Of a stretch of 64,000 nucleotides of DNA, positions 53,273-61,689 are shown piece by piece. Made by a program: the position numbers and the translations under genes. This DNA comes from Haemophilus sp. CCUG 60358 (lineage in GTDB: Bacteria > Pseudomonadota > Gammaproteobacteria > Enterobacterales > Pasteurellaceae): assembly GCF_001679485.1 (NCBI RefSeq), contig NZ_LZOZ01000015.1, positions 62,001 through 126,000 of the forward strand, read 5' to 3'. Every line of letters begins with the position of its first letter. Position 1 is the stretch's first letter. The notes below the pieces were generated by a model. That model saw only the letters and a list, made by a program, of their open reading frames with translations. It did no database searches and was not told the origin of the DNA.

Positions 53273-55291
53273 ATGGCAGAAACACAAAAACAACCAAGTG
53301 TTATCCGTTTTGAACAAGAAGTAGCGGCAAAAAATTATGAAGCAGCTTGCGTGGAATTGCTCGATATTTTAAGCAAAATAGATAGTAATTTTGGCGGTGT
53401 AGAAGGTATTGAAATTGATTATCCTAATCAATTAAATGATGAATTAGTACAAGAGAAGATCAAGCATTTTTGTACCCGTGTAGCGGTAGCGATAAGTGAG
53501 TTATTTTCTGATCCTCAATTAGATATTTCTGAAGGTGGTGCACAACGTTTCTTAACCTTACAACGTTGGATTAACATGATTTTTGCATCATCGCCATTTG
53601 TAAATGCCGATCATGTATTGCAAACCTATAACCGTAATCCAGATAAGGCTAATTTATCCGATTTCCACTTGGATAATTCTAGATCATCATTAATTAAATT
53701 TTATATTTTGTATTTGCCAGAATCGAATATAAATATCAATCTCGATGCTTTATGGAATTTAGGCCCTGAATTATGTGCATCCCTTTGTTTTGCCTTGCAA
53801 TCACCTCGTTTTATCGCGACAGATCAAGCTTTTTCTAAACGTAGTACCATTTTACAATGGTTCCCTGAAAAATTAGCAACGATTGAAAACTTAAATAATG
53901 TACCAAGTGCAATTTCACATGATGTGTATATGCATTGCAGCTACGATATTGCTGAAAATAAACACTGGGTGAAAAAAGCATTAAACCAAGTTATTCGTCG
54001 TCACCTATTACAAGGTGGGTGGACTGATCGCAATGTCACTAAATTAGGTGAACGTAATGGCAAACCTGTCATGGTTGTATTATTGGAGCATTTCCATTCA
54101 TCTCATTCAATTTACCGTACGCATTCCACTTCAATGATTGCTGCGCGTGAGCATTTTCATTTAATTGGTGTAGGTAATGAAGCTGTAGACGAAGCGGGAC
54201 AAGCGGTGTTTGATGAATTCCATTTATTAAAAGGTGATAATATTTTTGATAAATTGAATGGATTAAAAGATATTTGCGAAAAAAATGGTGCTGCGGTTCT
54301 TTATATGCCAAGTATTGGTATGGATTTAACCACCATTTTTGCAAGTAACACGCGTCTTGCACCAGTTCAAGTGATTGCTTTAGGCCATCCAGCTACAACC
54401 CATTCTGATTTTATTGAATATGTAATAGTGGAAGATGATTATGTTGGTTCTGAAAAATGTTTCAGTGAGCAATTATTGCGTTTACCAAAAGATGCTCTGC
54501 CTTATGTGCCTTCAGCGCTTGCGCCACAACACGTAGAATATCGTTTACGTGAAAATCCTGAAGTCGTGAATATTGGTATTGCTTCTACCACAATGAAGCT
54601 TAACCCCTATTTCTTAGCAGCATTAAAGGCTATTCGTGATCGTGCGAATGTTAAGGTTCATTTCCACTTTGCTTTAGGTCAATCCAGTGGTGTGACACAT
54701 CCTTACGTTGAGCGTTTTATTAAATCTTATTTAGGCAATGATGTGACAGCTCATCCACATGCACCTTATGATCAATATCTTCGTATTTTGCATAACTGCG
54801 ATATGATGGTGAATCCATTCCCATTCGGGAATACGAATGGCATTATTGATATGGTGACATTAGGTTTAGTGGGGGTATGTAAAACGGGTGCAGAAGTTCA
54901 CGAACATATTGATGAAGGGTTATTTAAGCGTTTAGGTTTACCGGAATGGTTAATTGCAAATACGGTAGATGAATATGTTGAACGTGCTATTCGTTTAGCA
55001 GAAAACCATCAAGAACGTTTAGAACTTCGCCGTCATATCATTGAAAATAATGGTTTACAAACCTTATTTACAGGCGATCCAAGCCCAATGGGTAAAGTAT
55101 TACTTGAAAAATTTGAGGAATGGAAAGCGGCAAATTTAGCTGAAAAGCCAAAGAAAAAAGCAACTAAATCCGCAACGACAAAAGAGAAGACAACAAAGTC
55201 TACCACAGCAAAGAAAAGTGCGGTCAAATCTGAAGGTGAATCTGAGCCGAAAAAAACGGTAAAGAAAACCACGAAAAAAGCAGATAAATAA
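53273..55291 (+). CDS. ngt: Cytoplasmic N-glycosyltransferase (NGT/HMW1C family) with lysine-rich tail
   Basis: 672 residues. HMW1C/ApNGT-family enzymes are GT41 proteins that attach glucose from UDP-Glc to Asn in N-x-S/T sequons of adhesins in the cytoplasm. An N-terminal alpha-helical domain (about 1-240) precedes the GT-B domain, with HSSHSIYRTHSTSMIAAREH, YMPSIGMDLTTIFASNTR and PFPFGNTNGIIDMVTLGL, the UDP-binding blocks. The core ends near residue 620, the usual family length; a tail of about 50 residues rich in Lys, Thr, Ser and Ala (AEKPKKKATKS...) is added. The tail contains a USS. The agt gene usually found next door in Actinobacillus is absent; asd follows. Confidence 0.92.
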   Translation: MAETQKQPSVIRFEQEVAAKNYEAACVELLDILSKIDSNFGGVEGIEIDYPNQLNDELVQEKIKHFCTRVAVAISELFSDPQLDISEGGAQRFLTLQRWINMIFASSPFVNADHVLQTYNRNPDKANLSDFHLDNSRSSLIKFYILYLPESNININLDALWNLGPELCASLCFALQSPRFIATDQAFSKRSTILQWFPEKLATIENLNNVPSAISHDVYMHCSYDIAENKHWVKKALNQVIRRHLLQGGWTDRNVTKLGERNGKPVMVVLLEHFHSSHSIYRTHSTSMIAAREHFHLIGVGNEAVDEAGQAVFDEFHLLKGDNIFDKLNGLKDICEKNGAAVLYMPSIGMDLTTIFASNTRLAPVQVIALGHPATTHSDFIEYVIVEDDYVGSEKCFSEQLLRLPKDALPYVPSALAPQHVEYRLRENPEVVNIGIASTTMKLNPYFLAALKAIRDRANVKVHFHFALGQSSGVTHPYVERFIKSYLGNDVTAHPHAPYDQYLRILHNCDMMVNPFPFGNTNGIIDMVTLGLVGVCKTGAEVHEHIDEGLFKRLGLPEWLIANTVDEYVERAIRLAENHQERLELRRHIIENNGLQTLFTGDPSPMGKVLLEKFEEWKAANLAEKPKKKATKSATTKEKTTKSTTAKKSAVKSEGESEPKKTVKKTTKKADK

Positions 55292-55297
55292 TCAATA

Positions 55298-55321
55298 AAT
55301 CCCCGAAAGGGGATTTTTTAT
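55298..55321 (+). terminator. Terminator after ngt
   Basis: AAATCCCC, loop GAAA, GGGGATTTTTTA; compact tetraloop hairpin 6 bp after the stop. Confidence 0.9.
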
Positions 55322-55429
55322 TGAGAAAAATTAAACAAAGTCTCATTTTTTTTAAAAAAACTTGATTTTGTAGCATAAAGCCTGTAATTAATAGACCCAT
55401 TCAACACAACATAAAATAAGGAAAAACTC

Positions 55430-56545
55430 ATGAAAAACGTCGGTTTTATCGGTTGGCGCGGAATGGTCGGTTCCGTATTAATGGATCGTATGGTGCAAGA
55501 GCAAGATTTTGCCAATATTAATCCAGTTTTCTTCACCACTTCTCAAGCAGGTCAAAAAGCCCCTGTATTTGCAGGAAAAGAGGCAGGTGAGCTTAAAAAT
55601 GCATTCGACATTGAAGAACTTAAAAAATTAGACATTATCGTGACCTGCCAAGGTGGCGATTATACCAATGAAGTCTATCCAAAATTAAAAGCAACAGGTT
55701 GGGACGGTTATTGGGTTGATGCTGCTTCTGCACTACGTATGAAAGATGATGCGATTATCGTGCTTGATCCGGTAAACCAACACGTGATTTCTGAAGGCTT
55801 GAAAAAAAGTATTAAAACTTTCGTAGGTGGTAACTGTACCGTGAGCTTAATGTTGATGGCTATCGGTGGTTTATTTGAAAAAGATTTAGTGGAATGGGTA
55901 TCTGTCGCAACTTATCAAGCGGCTTCAGGTGCAGGCGCAAAAAATATGCGTGAATTGCTTTCACAAATGGGTTTATTAGAACAAGCGGTTTCAAGTGAAT
56001 TAAAAGACCCTGCTTCGTCAATTTTAGATATTGAACGTAAAGTGACAGCAGAAATGCGTTCTGATAGCTTCCCAACGGATAACTTTGGTGCGGCATTAGG
56101 TGGTAGCTTAATCCCTTGGATTGACAAACTTCTCCCAGAAACAGGACAAACTAAAGAAGAATGGAAAGGCTATGCAGAAACCAACAAAATCTTAGGTTTA
56201 AGCGACAATCCAATTCCTGTTGATGGTTTATGCGTACGTATCGGTGCATTACGTTGCCACAGCCAAGCATTCACTATCAAATTGAAAAAAGACTTACCAT
56301 TAGAAGAAATTGAACAAATTTTAGCATCTCACAATGAATGGGTGAAAGTGATTCCAAATGACAAAGAAACCACATTACGTGAATTAACCCCAGCTAAAGT
56401 AACAGGTACATTAAGCGTACCAGTTGGTCGTTTACGTAAATTGGCAATGGGTCCGGAATACTTAGCGGCATTCACTGTAGGTGACCAATTATTATGGGGG
56501 GCTGCAGAGCCAGTTCGCCGTATCTTAAAACAATTGGTGGCATAA
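55430..56545 (+). CDS. asd: Aspartate-semialdehyde dehydrogenase
   Basis: 371 residues, same as the structurally known H. influenzae enzyme. Makes aspartate semialdehyde for Lys/DAP, Thr and Met. NADP-binding [18 protein letters not shown] at the N terminus, catalytic Cys136 in [11 protein letters not shown], and the substrate-binding [11 protein letters not shown]. Single gene, AAGGAAAAA upstream. Confidence 0.97.
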   Translation: MKNVGFIGWRGMVGSVLMDRMVQEQDFANINPVFFTTSQAGQKAPVFAGKEAGELKNAFDIEELKKLDIIVTCQGGDYTNEVYPKLKATGWDGYWVDAASALRMKDDAIIVLDPVNQHVISEGLKKSIKTFVGGNCTVSLMLMAIGGLFEKDLVEWVSVATYQAASGAGAKNMRELLSQMGLLEQAVSSELKDPASSILDIERKVTAEMRSDSFPTDNFGAALGGSLIPWIDKLLPETGQTKEEWKGYAETNKILGLSDNPIPVDGLCVRIGALRCHSQAFTIKLKKDLPLEEIEQILASHNEWVKVIPNDKETTLRELTPAKVTGTLSVPVGRLRKLAMGPEYLAAFTVGDQLLWGAAEPVRRILKQLVA

Positions 56546-56561
56546 GTTTTACTTTCACTAC

Positions 56562-56587
56562 AAAGGGCGTATTTACTACGCCCTTTT
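56562..56587 (+). terminator. Terminator after asd
   Basis: AAAGGGCGTA, loop, TACGCCCTTT followed by TCATT; 17 bp after the stop. Confidence 0.8.
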
Positions 56588-56599
56588 CATTAGAAAATT

Positions 56600-57535
56600 A
56601 TGATCAGAGAACCTCATTTTCATCAATTTGCTCTTGCAGAGTTATTGCCTTTTTTTGAGCAATTTCCGACGCAATATCTTTCTGGTGAACGAAATATCAA
56701 ATTAGCTTATCGTCATTTTGTTCAGCCTGAAAGCGAGGTCAGAAAATTGATGATTTTGGTGAATGGTCGAGCAGAAAATATGCTGAAATGGACTGAATTG
56801 GCTTATGATTTTTACCAACAAGGTTATGATGTTTTGCTTTTTGATCATCGAGGACAAGGCTATTCACAGCGTATTATTCCTCAAAAAGGGCATTTAGATG
56901 AGTTTCGTTTTTATACCGATGATATGGCAAAAATCATTGAAAAAGCGACCGCACTTTATGCTTATCAAGCGCAATATATTCTCGCACATTCTCTCGGCGC
57001 TTTGATTTCCACCTATTATCTGGCCAATTATGATCATCATATTAAAAAGGCTGTGCTTTCTTCGCCTTTCTTTGGCGTTCCCATGAAACATCCGTTACGA
57101 GATGAAGTCATCATTGCAACGATGATGGCATTTGGTCAAGGTCATCGTTATGTTTTTGGCAAAGGACATTACAAACCGGCAGATTTAAACCTTAATGAAC
57201 TTAGCCATTCTAAAACGCGAATGAAATGGATGAACCGAGTTAATCGAAAACGCGCTGATATTCACTTAGGCGGCCCGACTTTCCGTTGGGTACATTTGTG
57301 TTTAAATGCAATCAAAGCGCTTCCTAAAATCATCCCAAGAATAGAAACACCTGTGCTTATCTTACAAGCGGAAAAGGAAAAGATTGTAGATAACAAAAAT
57401 CTTGAAAAATTGACCGCACTTTTTCCGCATGCAGAATCCATGCTTGTACCTCAAGCAAAACATGAAATTCTTTTTGAAAAGGATAACGTGAGAAAAGCCG
57501 TGCTTAAGCGTGTGAATCAATTTCTTCATTCTTAA
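56600..57535 (+). CDS. pldB: Alpha/beta hydrolase, lysophospholipase L2 type
   Basis: 311 residues. Alpha/beta hydrolase fold with the nucleophile elbow AHSLGAL (Ser131), LFDHRGQGYSQR oxyanion region, acid and base near EKEKIVDNK and KHEILFE at the C terminus. Resembles PldB, which degrades lysophospholipids at the inner membrane. No signal peptide. Ribosome site weak. USS at about 56949 and 57413. Substrate is inferred. Confidence 0.8.
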   Translation: MIREPHFHQFALAELLPFFEQFPTQYLSGERNIKLAYRHFVQPESEVRKLMILVNGRAENMLKWTELAYDFYQQGYDVLLFDHRGQGYSQRIIPQKGHLDEFRFYTDDMAKIIEKATALYAYQAQYILAHSLGALISTYYLANYDHHIKKAVLSSPFFGVPMKHPLRDEVIIATMMAFGQGHRYVFGKGHYKPADLNLNELSHSKTRMKWMNRVNRKRADIHLGGPTFRWVHLCLNAIKALPKIIPRIETPVLILQAEKEKIVDNKNLEKLTALFPHAESMLVPQAKHEILFEKDNVRKAVLKRVNQFLHS

Positions 57536-57610
57536 AGTTGTTTTTTAATCTGCATCAAGTTTTCATCAAATTTTATTAAAAACATCGCTTAAATCTTTAC
57601 TCGTACTAAA

Positions 57611-57668
57611 TAAGTGGTATCTTTATAACCGCTTATTTAATCGATTGCGTCACGGTCGTTATCCGTGA
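57611..57668. promoter_or_regulatory. Two inverted repeats in the pldB-anion carrier gap
   Basis: TAAGTGGT / ACCGCTTA (57611-57635) and TCACGG / CCGTGA (57650-57668). The first could be a weak terminator, the second lies about 40 bp before the transporter start and may be an operator. Neither matches a regulator I can name. Confidence 0.35.
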
Positions 57669-57705
57669 TGAATTATTTTTTGTTCATTTATCTAGGAGTT
57701 ATCCT

Positions 57706-59160
57706 ATGGAAAGTAAAATTCCAGCAGTAGAAGTCAAACTTGGCTTTAAATGGCAGGGGCTGCTGATAGCCGTCATCATTGGTTTAGGGATTTGGTTAAT
57801 CCCGACACCAGAAGGTTTATCCGCTAAAGCCTGGGGAATGCTAGCACTGTTTGTGGCAACCATTGTAGCTATTATCGCGAAAGCCATGCCTATGGGTGCT
57901 GCAACCTTGGTGGCATTGGTGATCAGTGGATTAACTGGACTTACACCAATTTCGCCAAAACAAGGTGATGTTGGTATGTTATCCGGATTTGCTAATGGCA
58001 CAATTTGGTTGATTGCTATTGCCATGTTTTTATCTCGCGCGGTGATTAAAACCGGTTTAGGTAAACGTATCGCGCTGTACTTCGTTGGTCGTTTTGGTAA
58101 AAAAATGATGGGCGTGGCTTATGGTATGGCGTTAGCTGATGTTGTTATCGGTCCGGGGATTCCTTCGGCTTCTGCGCGTGGGGGCGGTATTATGTACCCA
58201 ATTATGCAATCTATTGCTGATGCGTATGAGTCTAAACCTGGTCCAACCGCTCGTCGTGCTGGTGCATTCTTAGCGATTGTTGTCTCTCAAATCGATACCA
58301 TTATTTGTACTATGTTCTTAACTGCGATGGCGGGTAACCCGTTAATTGCAGAACTTGCGAAAAGCCAAGGTGTAGAAATCACTTGGATGACATGGTTCTT
58401 AGGGGCGATCGTACCAGGTATTGTGAGCTTAATCGTCTTGCCTTATTTCGTGTATTTAATTTATCCGCCAGAATTAAAAGATACGCCTAAAATGGCAGAA
58501 ATGGCACGTGAAGAATTAAAAAGCATGGGCCCAATGAGCAAAGCGGAATGGATTCTTGCCCTAGACTTTATCCTTCTTTTATTCCTCTGGACGGTGGGTG
58601 ATTTAGTCTTCCATATTCCTGCAACAATTTCAGCGTTTATCGGTTTAGTTATTTTATTATTAACCAATATTATGAGCTGGAAAAATATCGTGGCAGAAAC
58701 CACTGCATGGGATACGATGTTCTGGTTTGCGGTATTGGTGATGATGGCAAATGCACTTAACAAATACGGTGCAATCACTTGGATTTCCACCCACATTTCC
58801 TCATCTGTAGGCGGTTTCAGCTGGCCAGTTGCCTTTACTATTTTAGTGTTGGTGTATTTCTATACCCGCTATTTCTTTGCTTCAGCCATGGCGCATATTT
58901 CCGCAATGTATCTCGCTTTCGTGGCAGCGGCTATCGCAGTGGGTACACCACCAATCATTGCTGCAATTGGTTTAGGTTACACTTCAACATTATCCATGAG
59001 CTTAACGCAATATGCAGGTGGTCCTGGTCCAGCACTATACGGTTCAGGTTATAACTCAACCGGTCAATGGTGGGGCGTGAGCTTTATTGTTTCCATCCTC
59101 TCATTAGTGATTTGGTTTGGTGTGGGTGGATTATGGATGAAACTCCTTGGCTGGTGGTAA
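57706..59160 (+). CDS. DASS-family sodium/anion (dicarboxylate) symporter
   Basis: 484 residues, about 11-13 transmembrane helices. The family helices include ANGTIWLIAIAMFLSRAVIKTGLG and GPGIPSASARGGGIMYPI, and the C-terminal half carries SLTQYAGGPGPALYGSGY, typical of the CitT/YbhI/SODiT1 branch that transports citrate, succinate, 2-oxoglutarate or malate. Located after pldB here; in H. influenzae a related carrier lies beside rimO and the citrate lyase genes (from memory), but no cit genes are in this window. AGGAG ribosome site. Ends at an inverted-USS terminator. Confidence 0.88.
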   Translation: MESKIPAVEVKLGFKWQGLLIAVIIGLGIWLIPTPEGLSAKAWGMLALFVATIVAIIAKAMPMGAATLVALVISGLTGLTPISPKQGDVGMLSGFANGTIWLIAIAMFLSRAVIKTGLGKRIALYFVGRFGKKMMGVAYGMALADVVIGPGIPSASARGGGIMYPIMQSIADAYESKPGPTARRAGAFLAIVVSQIDTIICTMFLTAMAGNPLIAELAKSQGVEITWMTWFLGAIVPGIVSLIVLPYFVYLIYPPELKDTPKMAEMAREELKSMGPMSKAEWILALDFILLLFLWTVGDLVFHIPATISAFIGLVILLLTNIMSWKNIVAETTAWDTMFWFAVLVMMANALNKYGAITWISTHISSSVGGFSWPVAFTILVLVYFYTRYFFASAMAHISAMYLAFVAAAIAVGTPPIIAAIGLGYTSTLSMSLTQYAGGPGPALYGSGYNSTGQWWGVSFIVSILSLVIWFGVGGLWMKLLGWW

Positions 59161-59193
59161 TCCTTATTAATTCATAAATAATCCCTAAAAAAC

Positions 59194-59233
59194 GACCGCA
59201 CTTTGATTTGTATCTCAAAAGTGCGGTCATTTT
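59194..59233. terminator. Inverted USS terminator after the anion symporter
   Basis: GACCGCACTTT, 13-base loop, AAAGTGCGGTC then ATTTTTATC. Shared with the convergent lipoprotein gene and the last USS before the AT-rich island. Confidence 0.85.
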
Positions 59234-59248
59234 TATCTGTATTTTAAA

Positions 59249-59551
59249 TTAATCATCCCAGTCGTCATCCCAATCACGGTGTTTTCTGTGGTGGTGATGT
59301 CTTTTATGTTTTTTATGATGGCGATATTCTCTGTCATCGTAGTCTCCGCCTTTATTCACTTGGCTACCGATTACACCACCTAATGCTGCGCCGCCGAGTG
59401 TTGTGGCAATATCACCACCCAATAAACCACCGGCTACACCACCGATTGCTGCACCTGTTGCAGTATGACGTTGTTGTCTGTCCATTTCACAAGCGGTTAA
59501 GCTTCCTGCTAATGCAACAATCACTAACCCTTTCATTAATTTAGATTTCAT
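59249..59551 (-). CDS. Glycine-zipper lipoprotein with histidine-rich tail
   Basis: 100 residues. Lipoprotein signal peptide with lipobox LTAC (Cys21), then a Gly/Ala-rich glycine-zipper segment (about 32-67, TGAAIGGVAGGLLGG and AALGGVIGSQ) as in the SlyB/YMGG 2TM families, then a polar tail from residue 70 with 12 or more His plus Arg/Lys and a terminal Asp cluster (RDWDDDWDD). Probably anchored in the outer or inner membrane; the His/Asp tail looks suited to metal binding, which is inference. GAGGAG upstream. Confidence 0.82.
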   Translation of the reverse strand: MKSKLMKGLVIVALAGSLTACEMDRQQRHTATGAAIGGVAGGLLGGDIATTLGGAALGGVIGSQVNKGGDYDDREYRHHKKHKRHHHHRKHRDWDDDWDD

Positions 59552-59573
59552 AAATCTACTCCTCTATTTTTGT

Positions 59574-59629
59574 CGGGATTGCTTGCCTCAGCACTTATGC
59601 AATCCGGCGTGTAAAAGTATTCCTTTTAC
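59574..59629. other. Two hairpins in the gap before the small-gene array
   Basis: GGATTGC / GCAATCC (59576-59605) and GTAAAAG, loop TATTC, CTTTTAC (59611-59629). They lie in the 5' leader of the minus-strand glycine-zipper lipoprotein. The remaining 59630-59803 is AT-rich with no recognisable site. Confidence 0.4.
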
Positions 59630-59803
59630 GATTGCTTTGACTGTTTGGAAAATTAGTTAGTTCAAATGGCTTGTTCAATTGGTTTAAGAATGAACAATTT
59701 TTGGTATGATTGTGAAGAGGTTCTATTGGTGATTAAATAGGATGTTGTAAAATCTATTTTCACTAATTGAAGTTAAATTTTAATGAATGAAATGAGCACT
59801 AAA

Positions 59804-60010
59804 ATGAAAAAAGCCATATTAATCATTATAAATATTCTTACTTTATCTAGTTGTAGTATAGATCAAGATGATTATCTTGTCAGATGGTGGAATGGTAACA
59901 TTCCAACGAAATTATCTGATAAAGAAAAAAACATACAGGATATTTGTTGTGAAGAAACAAAATATTTACCGGAAAATACTGAAGAGGAAAGGGAAAAATC
60001 GAACCTGTAA
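59804..60010 (+). CDS. Small lipoprotein, array copy 1, probably frameshifted near its 3' end
   Basis: 68 residues from the ATG at 59804 (MKKAILIIINILTLSSC); an upstream ATG at 59783 adds seven polar residues. Lipobox LSSC, then a mature part with YLVRWWNGNIP. The paralogue at 61177 has the matching YFVRFWNGDVIP. The frame stops early after REKSNL; adding one base in the AAAAA run at 59994-59998 would continue it as REKIEPVINQMLKKKGIWD to a stop at 60048, and similar endings occur in the other copies. Family not recognised. Very AT-rich, no USS. Confidence 0.65.
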   Translation: MKKAILIIINILTLSSCSIDQDDYLVRWWNGNIPTKLSDKEKNIQDICCEETKYLPENTEEEREKSNL

Positions 60011-60141
60011 TTAATCAAATGCTTAAGAAAAAAGGAATTTGGGATTAGATAGCAAGGTCGAGTGTACCTGTTTTTTATATTTATTCTTGAATTTTTTATT
60101 TACACAGCTTAAAACAATAATTTGAATTTCTCGAGGAAAAC

Positions 60142-60375
60142 ATGCTTAATAAGATTAGAAAAAACTCATGGTTTAGCAACTTAGTGTTGTTTTCTCTTTT
60201 ATATTTATTGTTTATCTCTAGAGATATAATTTTCTCTCTATTTATATATTTTAAGTTTAATGAAGTGTATTGGAATTCAGATGCATTTAAAGATGCATTG
60301 ACCCCAACATTAGTTATGTATTTACCTCTTAGTTTTCTTGATTTTTCAATAAAATATTATAAAAGAAAAAAATAA
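60142..60375 (+). CDS. Small two-helix membrane protein (array)
   Basis: 77 residues, unrecognised. Two hydrophobic segments (about 12-36 and 53-68) flanked by basic residues, with a central NSDAFKDALTPTL stretch and a terminal KYYKRKK. GAGGAAAAC ribosome site seven bases upstream supports expression. It follows the first lipoprotein copy, and similar small membrane proteins follow the other copies. Possibly an immunity-type protein; that is inference from context only. Confidence 0.6.
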   Translation: MLNKIRKNSWFSNLVLFSLLYLLFISRDIIFSLFIYFKFNEVYWNSDAFKDALTPTLVMYLPLSFLDFSIKYYKRKK

Positions 60376-60436
60376 AAAGTATTATAAATGTACTAAGTTT
60401 TTTGTTTTAATGGAGTTGATTTTATTAATTTTACCT

Positions 60437-60679
60437 ATGAAAGATAATGAATTAGATATTACAAGTCATATTTTTCTCTATAACGAGTTTGTCCATAAAA
60501 TGGAGAAAGATTATGGTCATTTAGATAGTTGGCTTAATATGGAAATATTAAATGCCTTAGCTCTTGATGAGTGGGAGATGGTAGGAAGACCTGAAGAATG
60601 GGATGATTGGAGGGATTTCTATCAGGAAAAAGCATTAAATTTAGTAAAACTATTTTTTAGTGATAGGCTTAGAAAATGA
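60437..60679 (+). CDS. Small soluble acidic protein (array)
   Basis: 80 residues from the ATG at 60437 (MKDNELDITSHIF); an upstream ATG at 60410 adds nine hydrophobic residues, and neither start has a good ribosome site. Acidic, Trp-rich (LDSWLNMEI, LDEWEMVGRPEEWDDWRDFYQ), no signal peptide, predicted mostly helical. Its TGA overlaps the ATG of the next gene (ATGA). Unrecognised; small acidic single-domain proteins of this sort are common as toxin immunity proteins, so that role is a hypothesis. Confidence 0.55.
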   Translation: MKDNELDITSHIFLYNEFVHKMEKDYGHLDSWLNMEILNALALDEWEMVGRPEEWDDWRDFYQEKALNLVKLFFSDRLRK

Positions 60680-60888
60680 TAAAGAAGAAAAATAAATGTT
60701 TTAAAAGGTTAATTAGAAACCTTTTTATTATTTTAATTATCAGTGAGATTGGTATTATTTATAGTGTTTTAAAACACGATAGCTTTTCTTATCTTATAGA
60801 TAATTTTATAAAAATTAATCTTAACTTTTTAGAATATATGATTTCAGGTTTTTTAATTTTAAGTTTGTATGATATATTTAATATATAA
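60676..60888 (+). CDS. Small two-helix membrane protein, coupled to the preceding gene
   Basis: 70 residues, unrecognised. Basic N terminus (MIKKKNKCFKRLIRN) followed by two hydrophobic segments (about 15-32 and 50-68). The ATGA overlap with the previous gene is direct evidence for translational coupling, so the two products are likely made together. Confidence 0.55.
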   Translation: MIKKKNKCFKRLIRNLFIILIISEIGIIYSVLKHDSFSYLIDNFIKINLNFLEYMISGFLILSLYDIFNI

Positions 60889-60897
60889 AAGGAATAT

Positions 60898-60942
60898 TCT
60901 TTAGAGGAAAGGAGAAAGGTGGAATCTATACTTACCATCTAA
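60898..60942 (+). pseudogene. Possible 3' remnant of a third array lipoprotein
   Basis: The frame reads SLEERRKVESILTI then TAA, resembling the restored end of copy 1 (TEEEREKIEPVIN). No lipobox or start precedes it. It would be a decayed copy lying, as in the other copies, just before a small membrane-protein gene. Short match, low certainty. Confidence 0.3.
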
Positions 60943-60949
60943 ATAAATA

Positions 60950-61141
60950 ATGATTTTAAAAATATTAAAATTTTTTATAGCTGTTACATTCATTTTTTTC
61001 TTGTTTATGGTGATAGTTCAGTTAGATATGGGAAGGAATAATTTGCAATATGCAGTTCTTATGAAAGAAGCTTTACTTATGTCTCTAAAATTTCAGGTGG
61101 TTGCTTTGCCGATATATCTTCTCTTTTTTAAGCGAGATTAG
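60950..61141 (+). CDS. Small two-helix membrane protein (array)
   Basis: 63 residues, unrecognised. Helices at about 4-26 and 44-60; between them LMKEALLMSLKFQ, which resembles SKEHLFFSLKIW in the protein at 61434, so the two look paralogous. Weak ribosome site. Confidence 0.5.
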   Translation: MILKILKFFIAVTFIFFLFMVIVQLDMGRNNLQYAVLMKEALLMSLKFQVVALPIYLLFFKRD

Positions 61142-61176
61142 AGTAGTTGAAATGAAAAAATATTTTGGAGATAAAA

Positions 61177-61401
61177 ATGAACAAGATCAATCTCAGTCTC
61201 TTTTTACTTTGTAGTATTTTGACTGCATGTGTTTCTTCTAATAGTTATTTTGTTCGGTTCTGGAATGGGGATGTGATACCTGAAAGGCCATATGAGGAAC
61301 AAAAAATTTTTGAATAATGTTATGAGAAATATAAAAATCTTCCTGATAAGACAAATGAGGAACGAGAGGTCATAAGTTTGAAAGTTATGGACTGTATTTA
61401 A
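61177..61401 (+). pseudogene. Array lipoprotein copy with in-frame stop
   Basis: Begins MNKINLSLFLLCSILTAC (lipobox LTAC), GGAG ribosome site, then YFVRFWNGDVIPERPYEEQ. A TAA at 61315 ends the frame after 46 residues, but the same frame continues CYEKYKNLPDKTNEERE, matching CCEETKYLPENTEEERE of copy 1, to a stop at 61399. The stop therefore looks like a nonsense mutation in a once longer gene. The 46-residue product could still be a lipoprotein. Confidence 0.7.
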
Positions 61402-61433
61402 CATGATAAATTAAAAGAAAAAGAGAAGTAGGT

Positions 61434-61646
61434 ATGAGATATTTATTACTTATTTTAAAAAGATCTTTTTTGATGACTATCATTCTGCAACTTATTTTTT
61501 ATATAAATGCATGGTTTATTACAGGTAATGTTGATCAGATTGATTTTTTTGTAAGTAAAGAGCATTTATTCTTTAGTTTAAAGATATGGCTTTCTCTATT
61601 TGTTTTATTTTTATTAATATATTCTTTAGGTAATAATAAATATTAA
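61434..61646 (+). CDS. Small two-helix membrane protein (array)
   Basis: 70 residues, unrecognised. Helices at about 10-30 and 47-65, with FVSKEHLFFSLKIW between them, similar to the protein at 60950 (KE-x-L-x-x-SLK). AAGTAGGT lies upstream of the ATG. Follows the broken lipoprotein copy, repeating the lipoprotein-then-membrane-protein order. Confidence 0.55.
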   Translation: MRYLLLILKRSFLMTIILQLIFYINAWFITGNVDQIDFFVSKEHLFFSLKIWLSLFVLFLLIYSLGNNKY

Positions 61647-61689
61647 TGACTTACTGATGATGCAAGAATGAGATAATTAAGGTGTGACA

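Noticed and set aside
61204..61404. Minus-strand 66-codon frame opposite the broken lipoprotein
   Set aside because: The plus strand shows a lipobox, ribosome site and paralogy; the minus frame has none of these.
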